Shown: positions 1-6,655 of the stretch, piece after piece
How positions within the stretch are numbered: position 1 is the stretch's first letter
Layout: every line of letters begins with the position of its first letter
Assembly: GCA_017860075.1 (NCBI GenBank)
Contig: JAFNAH010000022.1
Coordinates: 1 to 9,317 of the forward strand
Origin: Acidobacteriota bacterium
Lineage (GTDB): Bacteria > Acidobacteriota > UBA6911
Direction: 5' to 3'
Length of the DNA stretch: 9,317 nt
Notes under the pieces: generated by a model
Databases searched by the model: none
What the model saw: the letters and a program-made list of their open reading frames with translations, nothing else
Told to the model about the DNA's origin: nothing
Translations under genes and position numbers: made by a program

Positions 1-1990
1 TGTCGAACAGCCCTTTCTCCTTGAATGCCTCGAACGCATCCGCGTCCAGCTGTTCCGCCCAGATGTAGACATAGTAGCCGGCGGAGTATCCCCCGCTGAA
101 AATGTGGTTGAAGTAGGTACTCCGATAGCGGGGTACAATTTCCTGAATGAGATTGATGCCGGCCATGCTACGAGCCTCGAACTGATCGACGTCTAACTCA
201 GGTCTGGACTCCCGCATCTCATGCCAGGCCATGTCGAGGATCGAGGCCGCGAGGTATTCGACCGTCGCGAAGCCCTGGTTGAAGAGCTTGCTGGCGCGGA
301 TCTTCTCGACCAGCCCGGCCGGCATGACGGCACCTGTCTGATAGTGCGTAGCGTACGTCGTGAGCAGTTCGGGTTCCAGGGCCCAATTCTCCATGATCTG
401 CGAAGGCAACTCCACACCATCGCGGGGCACGAAGCGATCTCGGTAATTGCCGTTGGCAAGCAGCGTTGCCAGAGAATGACCGAACTCATGGAAAAACGTC
501 TGTACCTCATCCACGCTGAGCAGCGAGGGAGCGTCCGCCGTCGGGCGCGTGAAGTTGCACGTGATGGTAGACAGCGGCGCGACGCGCTTTCCGCCGGCAT
601 AGTATTCGCGGCGGAAAGCGCCCGACCAGGCGCCGCCGCGCTTTCCCGGCCTTGGGAAAAAGTCCATGTACAGCATGCCCACGTGACGGCCATCGCCTTC
701 ACGCACTTCGAAAACCTGGACCTCCGGGTTGTAGACGGAAATGTCGTGGCGCTCCACAAACTCCAGGTCATAGAGCCTGGCGCACAGCGTGAAGATGCCC
801 TGGCGCACATTCTCGAGCTTGAAGTAAGGGCGCAGTGCGGCGTCGTCAAGCGCGTATTTTTCCTGGCGCAGCTTTTCCGCGTAGTACCACCAGTCCCAGG
901 AAGCGAGCTTGAACGTGCCGCCTTCGCGGTCGATGATGGCCTGCATTTCGGCCGCCTCACCCTTGGCCCGCGCCAGTGCGGGCGTCCAAAGCCTCGAGAG
1001 GAAGGAGTCCACGACCGCCGGGGTTCCGGCCATGTTGATTTCAACAACAAAAGCGGCGTGTGACGGATAGCCGAGCAGGTTGGCCCTTTCACAGCGCAGG
1101 TTGACGATCTGGCGGAGGATGGCCTTGTTGTCGCGGTCGTTGCCCTGGTCGCCGCGAATGCAATAGGCGCGGTGCAGCTTTTCACGCAGGTCGCGCCTGG
1201 TCGAATACTGCAGGAACGGAGTCATACTGGGGACTTGAACGGTGAAGACCCATTTCCCGGGCAGGTTCGCCCGGCGGGCGGTCTCTGCGGCCATCTCGAC
1301 CACGGCCGGAGGCAGGCCGTCCAGATCCTCCTGACTCTCAATCACAAGCTTGAAGTCATTCGTTTCGGCCAGCACATTGTCGCCGAACCTGAGCGAGAGC
1401 AGCGCCAGTTCCCTGTTGAGGTCACGCAGCCGCGCCTTGCCCTTTTCGTCCAGCAGGGCGCCGCCGCGTACGAAGTCACGGTACGTGTTCTCCAGGAAGA
1501 ACCGCTCCTCGGGCGACAGCGTAAGCTTTTCGCGCCGGTTGTAGACGGCCTGCACGCGGGCGAAGAGTCTGGCGTTCAGGCGGATATTGTCGTTGTGGGC
1601 CGTCATGAGCGGCGACGCCTCTCTGGCAAGGCCCTGCAGCTCGGGACTCGTGTTGGCGCCCTGCATCGCCCCGAAGACCGCGCTCACCTCCGCCAGGAAG
1701 AGGCCGCTCGCGTCCAGCGCCGCCAGGGTGTTGGCGAAGGTCGGGCTGGCCGGCCTGCTTACGATGGCTTCGATTTCCGCGTCGTGACGCCGAATGCCCT
1801 CCTTTATGGCAGGCAGAAAGTGTTCGTTCCTGATGCGATCGAACGGCGGCGTGTTGAAGGCGGTCCCATAGGCAGAGAAAAAGGGATTATCCTTGACGGG
1901 GTCAGATTCCCGGCCCGCGGCCTCAACCGATTGAGATGTCATTATCGTCAACATAAGAAGAACCAGTCTGCAAGCTGATATACTGTTCAC
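1..1990 (-). CDS. dcp: Secreted M3-family zinc metallopeptidase, peptidyl-dipeptidase Dcp type (3' end outside window)
   Basis: This is a zinc peptidase of family M3A; Dcp enzymes release dipeptides from the C-terminus of oligopeptides. The frame stays open from a GTG at 1990 to the window edge, giving 663 codons, and family members usually have about 680-720, so only a short C-terminal tail is missing. The zinc site is HEFGH at residues 501-505, with the third ligand probably Glu534 in the motif LPSQIMENW. The C-terminal signature SGGYSAGYYVYIWAEQLDADAF is also present just before the edge (given as SGGYSAGYY then YIWAEQLDADAF). The N-terminus looks like a signal peptide: hydrophobic residues 9-17, then SVEA with likely cleavage near residue 24, so the mature enzyme is probably periplasmic or secreted, whereas E. 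coli Dcp is soluble. GTG 1990 is preferred because a purine-rich AAGGGGG lies 7 bases upstream; in-frame ATGs at codons 13 and 17 would destroy the signal peptide. The gene lies 114 bp downstream of the methyltransferase gene on the same strand. Family call is firm; Dcp versus another M3A oligopeptidase is slightly less so. Confidence 0.92.
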   Translation of the reverse strand, partial: MNSISACRLVLLMLTIMTSQSVEAAGRESDPVKDNPFFSAYGTAFNTPPFDRIRNEHFLPAIKEGIRRHDAEIEAIVSRPASPTFANTLAALDASGLFLAEVSAVFGAMQGANTSPELQGLAREASPLMTAHNDNIRLNARLFARVQAVYNRREKLTLSPEERFFLENTYRDFVRGGALLDEKGKARLRDLNRELALLSLRFGDNVLAETNDFKLVIESQEDLDGLPPAVVEMAAETARRANLPGKWVFTVQVPSMTPFLQYSTRRDLREKLHRAYCIRGDQGNDRDNKAILRQIVNLRCERANLLGYPSHAAFVVEINMAGTPAVVDSFLSRLWTPALARAKGEAAEMQAIIDREGGTFKLASWDWWYYAEKLRQEKYALDDAALRPYFKLENVRQGIFTLCARLYDLEFVERHDISVYNPEVQVFEVREGDGRHVGMLYMDFFPRPGKRGGAWSGAFRREYYAGGKRVAPLSTITCNFTRPTADAPSLLSVDEVQTFFHEFGHSLATLLANGNYRDRFVPRDGVELPSQIMENWALEPELLTTYATHYQTGAVMPAGLVEKIRASKLFNQGFATVEYLAASILDMAWHEMRESRPELDVDQFEARSMAGINLIQEIVPRYRSTYFNHIFSGGYSAGYYVYIWAEQLDADAFEAFKEKGLFD

Positions 1991-2068
1991 CCGAATTCCC
2001 CCTTCCTTCCAAGTGGAAAATACCAAGCCGGCAGGGCGCAGAGAGACACTCGGTAATGCCCGCGCCGG

Positions 2069-2106
2069 AGGCCCGGACCTACTCAGTACTCCCAGAGCCC
2101 GGGCCT
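2069..2106. repeat. GC-rich inverted repeat at the 3' end of the methyltransferase gene
   Basis: The arms AGGCCCGG (2069-2076) and CCGGGCCT (2099-2106) are a perfect 8-bp inverted repeat around a 22-base loop. The right arm overlaps the TAG stop of the methyltransferase gene. No T-tract follows on the minus strand, so it is not a canonical intrinsic terminator. It could stabilise the transcript end or cause partial termination before the Dcp gene. The loop is long and chance pairing is possible. Confidence 0.4.
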
Positions 2107-3025
2107 ATCGGGCATAGACGAAAATGGAATGGCTCTTACCCTCTTCATCCTTCACCGATGTCGCGACGGTCTGCCGGCTCTCCCAGCCGGCGATCGCATA
2201 GTTGTGGCTGACGATGCGGCTCCCCGGGCGAAGCTGTTTTTCGAGCATCGGCCGCAGCAGTTGATTGGATTCCGTGAGGAGATAAAGCGTCACGACCGTC
2301 GCCTCAGAGACGTCGGCCCTGGTCGCATCCATGCAGATGAATCTGACGAGGTGCTCCACGCCGGCCTTCCTGGCATTGGCGACGGATTCGTCAATCTTCG
2401 CCTTGTCGAGGTCGATGCCTACTCCGTGCGCCCCGTACTTCCGCGCGGCAGCAATGACGATACGGCCGTCGCCACAGCCTATGTCGTACACGATATCCCT
2501 CGCAGTGACGCCGGCCAACTCGAGCATCTTGTCCACGATTTCACCCGGTGTGGGAACAAAGGGGGCAAGATCGGCGGCGTCGGATCTTCCATGCGATCCG
2601 AGAAAAAGCCCGACCCTGCTTTCGTCCTCGTAGCGGAACGCATAAGGCTTGCCCGGGTCGAGGCTGTAGGTGATCTCCTTCCCGCCTTCGTGGAACTCGA
2701 TCTCCAGCGCGGTGACCGCGGGGAAACAGTCGATCGCATTCGGCGCGATCCTGCGTATCTGCAGGGCTTCGGGCTTGTTCACGGGACAGATGGTATAGGT
2801 GATCGTCCGGTCGGTGACGTTCCGGATCGTAGTCCCGTCTTTGCACGCGGACTCAACGGTCCGCGTGCGAGTCGCTCCGGAGACAGGTTGAGCGCTCTGC
2901 CGGGCCGCCTCTACAGGGGCCGGCTTCTGCGGCAGTCGCTCCCCCGCAGCAGGGCCAAGCCCGGTCACAGCAAGAATCACCACAGCCGGAAGTGAAATCC
3001 TCAGGTTCATTTTCCTTAACCGCAT
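2105..3025 (-). CDS. Exported class I SAM-dependent methyltransferase-fold protein with beta-rich N-terminal domain
   Basis: The product has 306 residues. The C-terminal half, about residues 150-306, is a class I Rossmann methyltransferase domain. It shows the FVPTPGEIVDKMLELA lead-in, motif I DIGCGDGR at 181-188, and the acidic residue ending strand 2 (GVGID, Asp205) expected to bind the SAM ribose. A strand-4 region, ATVVTLYLL, follows. The N-terminus has a basic stretch (RLRKMNLR) and a hydrophobic core (SLPAVVILAVTGLG), consistent with a Sec signal or a membrane anchor. Residues about 55-145 form a separate beta-rich segment with cysteines at 61, 80 and 100, which I do not recognise. The ATG at 3025 is chosen because GAGGGG lies 7 bases upstream; an in-frame GTG at 3040 would place that site inside the gene, and an ATG at codon 6 is a weaker alternative. 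It sits 59 bp downstream of the tricorn homolog and 114 bp upstream of the Dcp gene, so all three may be co-transcribed. The substrate is unknown. The methyltransferase fold is confident; activity outside the cytoplasm is not. Confidence 0.88.
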   Translation of the reverse strand: MRLRKMNLRISLPAVVILAVTGLGPAAGERLPQKPAPVEAARQSAQPVSGATRTRTVESACKDGTTIRNVTDRTITYTICPVNKPEALQIRRIAPNAIDCFPAVTALEIEFHEGGKEITYSLDPGKPYAFRYEDESRVGLFLGSHGRSDAADLAPFVPTPGEIVDKMLELAGVTARDIVYDIGCGDGRIVIAAARKYGAHGVGIDLDKAKIDESVANARKAGVEHLVRFICMDATRADVSEATVVTLYLLTESNQLLRPMLEKQLRPGSRIVSHNYAIAGWESRQTVATSVKDEEGKSHSIFVYAR

Positions 3026-3032
3026 TACGGCA

Positions 3033-3038
3033 CCCCTC
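3033..3038 (-). promoter_or_regulatory. Ribosome binding site deciding the methyltransferase start
   Basis: GAGGGG on the minus strand lies 7 bases before the ATG at 3025. It supports this start over the in-frame GTG at 3040. Confidence 0.65.
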
Positions 3039-3060
3039 ACTCGGCCGTCCCCGGCCGAGT
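3039..3060. repeat. Perfect 9-bp hairpin between tricorn homolog and methyltransferase genes
   Basis: ACTCGGCCG (3039-3047), a 4-base loop, and CGGCCGAGT (3052-3060) form a strong GC-rich hairpin on either strand. On the minus strand it starts 24 bases after the tricorn stop codon and ends directly against the ribosome binding site of the methyltransferase gene. There is no T-tract, so a classical intrinsic terminator is unlikely. An mRNA-processing or stabilising hairpin, or one tuning translation of the downstream gene, fits the position better. The function is inferred only from structure and place. Confidence 0.55.
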
Positions 3061-3084
3061 TGCGTGATGTCGTAGCCTGAAATA

Positions 3085-6000
3085 CTATTTGTGGTAGTCA
3101 GGGTACGCCGGCCGTTTGGGCTTCGGGAGCGGGTTCTTCTCCAGTTCCGCCATTACGGTTTCTATCGCCTTCTCCAGTTGCGGGTCCTTGCCCTGTCTGA
3201 CCAATGCGGGATCCAGTTCGACCTCGATGTCCGGCGCGACGCCGATGTTCTCGACCTCCCATTGTCCGGTCATCGGGTTGAAGACCGCCGAGCCGGGGGC
3301 TGTTACGAATCCCCCATCCATCAGTCCAGGGGCAAAGGCACGGCCAACGAGACCGCCCCATGTTCTCTTCCCGATCAACTTCCCGACACCTGCGCGTTTG
3401 AAGTACCAGGGCATCGCATCGCCGCCGGACCCGGCAAATTCATTGATGATCATAACCTTCGGGCCGAATATGGCACCCTGCGGCTGCTGCTCGAGCTCTC
3501 CGTCACGCGTTGCGACCATGCTCATCAGCTTACGCGAGAGCATCTCGATGATATCGGTCGCGAGATTGCCTCCGGCATTGAAGCGTTCATCAACAATGGC
3601 CGCTTCCTTCCCCACCTGTGCATAGAAGAAACGATTGAAGTTCGTGTAGCCGCCGAACGCTGTATCAGGCATGTAGACGTAGGCGACGCGCCCGCCTGTC
3701 AGCTGCTCGACCTTCCTGCGGTTGTCTTCGATCCAGGCCAAGTGCCGGAGCTGGGCCTCCGATTCTACAGGAACGACGGTGACTTCGCGCGACCCGGTTC
3801 CGTCAGGATTCGGACCGACCCTCAGCAGGACGCCCTTGCCTGCCGTGGTCTCAAAGAACGAATATATGTTGTCGGAGGCCCGCAGTTCGCGGCCGTTGAC
3901 GGCCAGAAGATACTCCCCGGCAGCAACATTGATGCCCGGCTGAGTCAGCGGCGCCTGGAGGTCAGGGTTCCAATTCTCGCCGCTGTAGACACGCGCGAAG
4001 CGATACCTGCCGTTCTCCACCTTGTAGTCGCAGCCCAGCAAGCCGGCAGGCACACGCTTCACTTCAGGCTGTTCACCCCCGCCGACGCTGAGGTGGCCGA
4101 CTGTCAATTCACCAAGCATCTCGGCGAACAGATAGTTCAGGTCCGCGCGCGATACGATGTTGGCAAGATAGGGCTCGTATTTCTTCTCTGCAGTTTTGAG
4201 ATCGAGACCGTGGAAGTTGGGATCATAGAAGAAGTCACGCTCGAATCGCCATGCCTCGCGGTACATCTGTTTCCATTCCTCGCGCGGACTGATTCTCACC
4301 TCGAGCGAGTCGGTCTTGAGCGGCGTGAGGCCATCTGTGCCGCCCGAGCCTGGGCTACCGCCCGCCGGGGCCATTGGCCGCAGCGGCGCGATATACCACC
4401 GATCTCCCTGCCGATAGAACATCTTCTCGCCGCTTGCCGCGATCTCGAAGAACCGGACACCGCTGACAGCGACGTCGGATTTTCGCGTCTTCAGATCGTA
4501 CCGGTGCACGGTGTTCCCCTGGTCGCGCGGCGCGCCGGGTCCGAACGCCGGCGACTCGACGGCAAAGATCACACCGGACTTGCCGACCTGCAGATCCGTG
4601 TAGCGACGCGCCGGCATCGGAACCGAGAGGATGCGTTGGAGCACATCATCCAGATCGATTTTCACCGCGACTTCCTTCTTTTCCGCTTCGGATCCGCTCC
4701 CCTCGCGTGCGGCTGGTTCAGGTTTCTTTTCGCCTTCGCTCTTCTTTTCCTCTGCGGGCTTTTCCTCGTCGCTTTCGGGAGCAAACGGGGACGGTAGAGT
4801 CTTGTCGAGAACAGCCAGGTAGATGCTCCTGGATGTCGGGTGCGAAAACGAGTGGATATCGGGCTGCAAAGACGCACCTGCATCGGTCGATGCGGTGAAA
4901 TAGAGATACTTGCCTTCCCTGTCGAAGACAGGGTTCTGTGCGTCGCTCATGCCGTCGGTGATTCTCGAAGACTTGCCCTCCGGCAGTGAGTGGATGAAGA
5001 CCGCTCCCAGATAGTTGTCCAAACGTCGCGAATAGGCGAGCCACCTCGAGTCCGGAGACCAGGCAGGCGCGATGACGCCGACACCCCAATAGGGATCCTT
5101 GTCCACCTTCACGGGCTTCCTGTCACTCAGGTCGATGTACCAGAGCGTCAGTTGGGAGTCCGTATAGGCGATCTTCTTCGAATCAGGCGACCAGACCGGC
5201 GAGAAATAGAAGCCGGGCTGTTCCCCGAGCGAAAGCCTGACCGGCTCGCCCATTCCGTTCTGGTCCTTTATGTGGAGCATGTACTCGCCGGACTGGTCCG
5301 AGAAATAGGCGATGTTCTTCCCATCCGGTGACCACGCCGGGTCTCGCTCCATCGCGCCGGGCGTATTGGTCAGGATGCGCGGATCCCCCTTCTCCGCCGG
5401 GACCGTGATGATTTCGCCTCGCGCCTCGAACACCGCACGGGCAGCGTTGGGTGAAACGCGGGCGTTGGTCAGCCGCTGTCCTGCCTTGACGAGACGCTCG
5501 CGCACTTCGGGGAAGTCGCCGGTGACCGCAATCGGCACCGGTTTCGTCTTGCCGGACTTGATGTCGAAGAGGTTAAGCGAGCCAAACTGCTCGTAGACGA
5601 TTCCGCCCGGCCCGGCGGAGGCTGATTTGAAATCGAGCCCCGTGTTGGGAATCGCCTGGGCGACTTTCTTCGTCTTCGGGTCATACGAGAATAGCGTCAC
5701 AGGACCGTTGCGATCTGAAAGGAACCAGACTCTCTCGTCGGCCCAAATGGGATTGAAGTCGTTGGAGTTTGTGCGTGGAACCTTCTCCACCTGGCTGTCG
5801 GACAAGCGCGCGATCCAGACCGGGGTCGTTGTGCCGCCGCGATAGCGTTTCCAGGCATAGAATGCCCGCCGGATGGGAACATAGGCGAGCTGCGTGCCGT
5901 CGGCAGAGTATGCCGCCTCGAAACCCATCGGCAGGGGCAGTTCCTCTTCCAGACCGCCATTGAGGGAAACGGTAAAGAGCCTGTTGAACCGGGAATAGGA

Positions 6001-6384
6001 AGATCGGTTGGAAGTGAAGAGCACCTTCTTTCCGTCAGGGGTCCAGCCGAGCACGGTATCGGCCGCCGGATGCCAGGTAAGCCGCCTCGGAACTCCTCCG
6101 GAGGCCGGCAGTACGTAAATATCCACGTTGCCGTCATACTCGCCCGTGAGAGCGATCTGGCTGCCGTCGGGCGAAAACTTGGGATCGGCTTCCACACCGG
6201 GGCCTGTCGTGAGTCGAGTCGCCGCGCCTCCCTCCCGGGGAACGGTCCAGAGGTCGCCCGCGAAGGCGAAGGCGATTTCCGTCCTGCTCAGGCTGGGGCT
6301 TCGAAGAAGCAGCGGGTCGGTTGCGTCCGCGAAGGCAAGGCTGGAAAAGAGAAATGCAGAGAAAGCGACGCCGATTCGGATCAT
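3085..6384 (-). CDS. Secreted tricorn protease homolog, S41-family serine peptidase
   Basis: The product has 1099 residues, the normal length of bacterial tricorn homologs, which cut polypeptides to short oligopeptides. A signal peptide (MIRIGVAFSAFLFSSLAFA, cleavage before DA) exports it. Residues about 20-530 carry two TolB/PD40-type beta-propellers with repeated WSPDG/FSPDG units. A lysine- and glutamate-rich linker follows (about 535-575), then more propeller, a helical segment (about 695-767), a PDZ-like domain (about 782-877) and the catalytic S41 core (about 892-1082). By comparison with Thermoplasma tricorn (Ser745, His746, Ser965, Glu1023), the catalytic residues are His764 (GELTVGH), Ser986 (NEFAGSGGD) and Glu1045 (VENIGVAPD). 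The Ser986-Glu1045 spacing of 59 matches the 58 known there. The residue at the Ser745 position is Gly763. The ATG at 6384 follows GGAGGAG by 4 bases, which rules out the longer GTG start at 6423. This gene leads the minus-strand cluster with the methyltransferase and the Dcp peptidase. The identification is firm. Confidence 0.95.
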   Translation of the reverse strand: MIRIGVAFSAFLFSSLAFADATDPLLLRSPSLSRTEIAFAFAGDLWTVPREGGAATRLTTGPGVEADPKFSPDGSQIALTGEYDGNVDIYVLPASGGVPRRLTWHPAADTVLGWTPDGKKVLFTSNRSSYSRFNRLFTVSLNGGLEEELPLPMGFEAAYSADGTQLAYVPIRRAFYAWKRYRGGTTTPVWIARLSDSQVEKVPRTNSNDFNPIWADERVWFLSDRNGPVTLFSYDPKTKKVAQAIPNTGLDFKSASAGPGGIVYEQFGSLNLFDIKSGKTKPVPIAVTGDFPEVRERLVKAGQRLTNARVSPNAARAVFEARGEIITVPAEKGDPRILTNTPGAMERDPAWSPDGKNIAYFSDQSGEYMLHIKDQNGMGEPVRLSLGEQPGFYFSPVWSPDSKKIAYTDSQLTLWYIDLSDRKPVKVDKDPYWGVGVIAPAWSPDSRWLAYSRRLDNYLGAVFIHSLPEGKSSRITDGMSDAQNPVFDREGKYLYFTASTDAGASLQPDIHSFSHPTSRSIYLAVLDKTLPSPFAPESDEEKPAEEKKSEGEKKPEPAAREGSGSEAEKKEVAVKIDLDDVLQRILSVPMPARRYTDLQVGKSGVIFAVESPAFGPGAPRDQGNTVHRYDLKTRKSDVAVSGVRFFEIAASGEKMFYRQGDRWYIAPLRPMAPAGGSPGSGGTDGLTPLKTDSLEVRISPREEWKQMYREAWRFERDFFYDPNFHGLDLKTAEKKYEPYLANIVSRADLNYLFAEMLGELTVGHLSVGGGEQPEVKRVPAGLLGCDYKVENGRYRFARVYSGENWNPDLQAPLTQPGINVAAGEYLLAVNGRELRASDNIYSFFETTAGKGVLLRVGPNPDGTGSREVTVVPVESEAQLRHLAWIEDNRRKVEQLTGGRVAYVYMPDTAFGGYTNFNRFFYAQVGKEAAIVDERFNAGGNLATDIIEMLSRKLMSMVATRDGELEQQPQGAIFGPKVMIINEFAGSGGDAMPWYFKRAGVGKLIGKRTWGGLVGRAFAPGLMDGGFVTAPGSAVFNPMTGQWEVENIGVAPDIEVELDPALVRQGKDPQLEKAIETVMAELEKNPLPKPKRPAYPDYHK

Positions 6385-6388
6385 TGAA

Positions 6389-6395
6389 CTCCTCC
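6389..6395 (-). promoter_or_regulatory. Ribosome binding site deciding the tricorn homolog start
   Basis: GGAGGAG on the minus strand lies 4 bases before the ATG at 6384. It selects this ATG, which also gives a clean signal peptide, over the upstream in-frame GTG at 6423. Confidence 0.85.
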
Positions 6396-6504
6396 AGTCC
6401 CGGGCTGCGTAGCCGTGGCGCACAAGAAGCTGAATCTTACCTCCAAACCCATGTATAGTTGAACGCCGGTTTGTTCAGGATCCTGGCGCTCGAAACCAGT
6501 GTTG
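6396..6504. promoter_or_regulatory. Divergent intergenic region with candidate overlapping promoters
   Basis: This region separates the minus-strand peptidase cluster from the plus-strand small peptide and transporter genes, so promoters for both must lie here unless transcription enters from elsewhere. On the plus strand, TATAGT at 6454-6459 is a fair -10 box with a weak -35 (CTGAAT, 6430-6435). On the minus strand, TAAGAT (6439-6434) with TTCAAC (6463-6458) at an 18-base spacing is a weak candidate, and the two overlap. The boxes are poor matches, and this phylum's promoters may differ from the E. coli consensus. Confidence 0.3.
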
Positions 6505-6519
6505 AAGGAGAGCATTCGT

Positions 6520-6621
6520 ATGACGGTCAGGGTTATCAGAGCGATTCTCACTGATCTCCAATTCTGGGTTCCGGTGGTGGTACTCGTACTCGGCCTCGCG
6601 ATCCTGGCCTGGCTGCACTGA
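6520..6621 (+). CDS. Small single-pass membrane protein, 33 residues
   Basis: This short gene encodes a 33-residue peptide. Residues 1-14 are a basic, amphipathic start (Arg4, Arg7, with Asp12), and residues about 15-32 are an uninterrupted hydrophobic stretch beginning FWVPVVVLVLGLAILAW, long enough for one membrane helix. The basic N-terminus suggests an N-in orientation. AAGGAG at 6505-6510 lies 9 bases before the ATG, a good ribosome binding site. The stop is followed after 34 bases by the GTG of the sugar transporter gene, on the same strand, so the two are probably one operon. Known transporter and oxidase complexes use subunits of this size, for example KdpF, AcrZ and CydX, so an accessory or stabilising subunit is plausible. 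I do not recognise the peptide itself, and a leader peptide controlling the transporter is an alternative. Confidence 0.65.
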   Translation: MTVRVIRAILTDLQFWVPVVVLVLGLAILAWLH

Positions 6622-6655
6622 CCAGTCGGCGCCTGATTCCGGGAGGGAGGTAACC

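Noticed and set aside
221..1978. Long plus-strand open frames and a 330-codon minus-strand frame over the Dcp gene
   Set aside because: The true frame runs from 1990 to the window edge with HEFGH and the third ligand; the others are shadows of it.
2007..2018. Short TTCCA/TGGAA palindrome before the Dcp gene
   Set aside because: Five-base arms are expected often by chance and no regulator is evident.
2036..2045. GCGCAGAG resembling the palindromic element at 7971-8059
   Set aside because: Only 8 bases match and no second arm is nearby, so a chance match is more likely than a second copy.
3091..4797. 568-codon plus-strand open frame opposite the tricorn gene
   Set aside because: It lies wholly antisense to the clearly homologous tricorn coding sequence, shows no recognisable domain, and such antisense frames are common in high-GC coding DNA.
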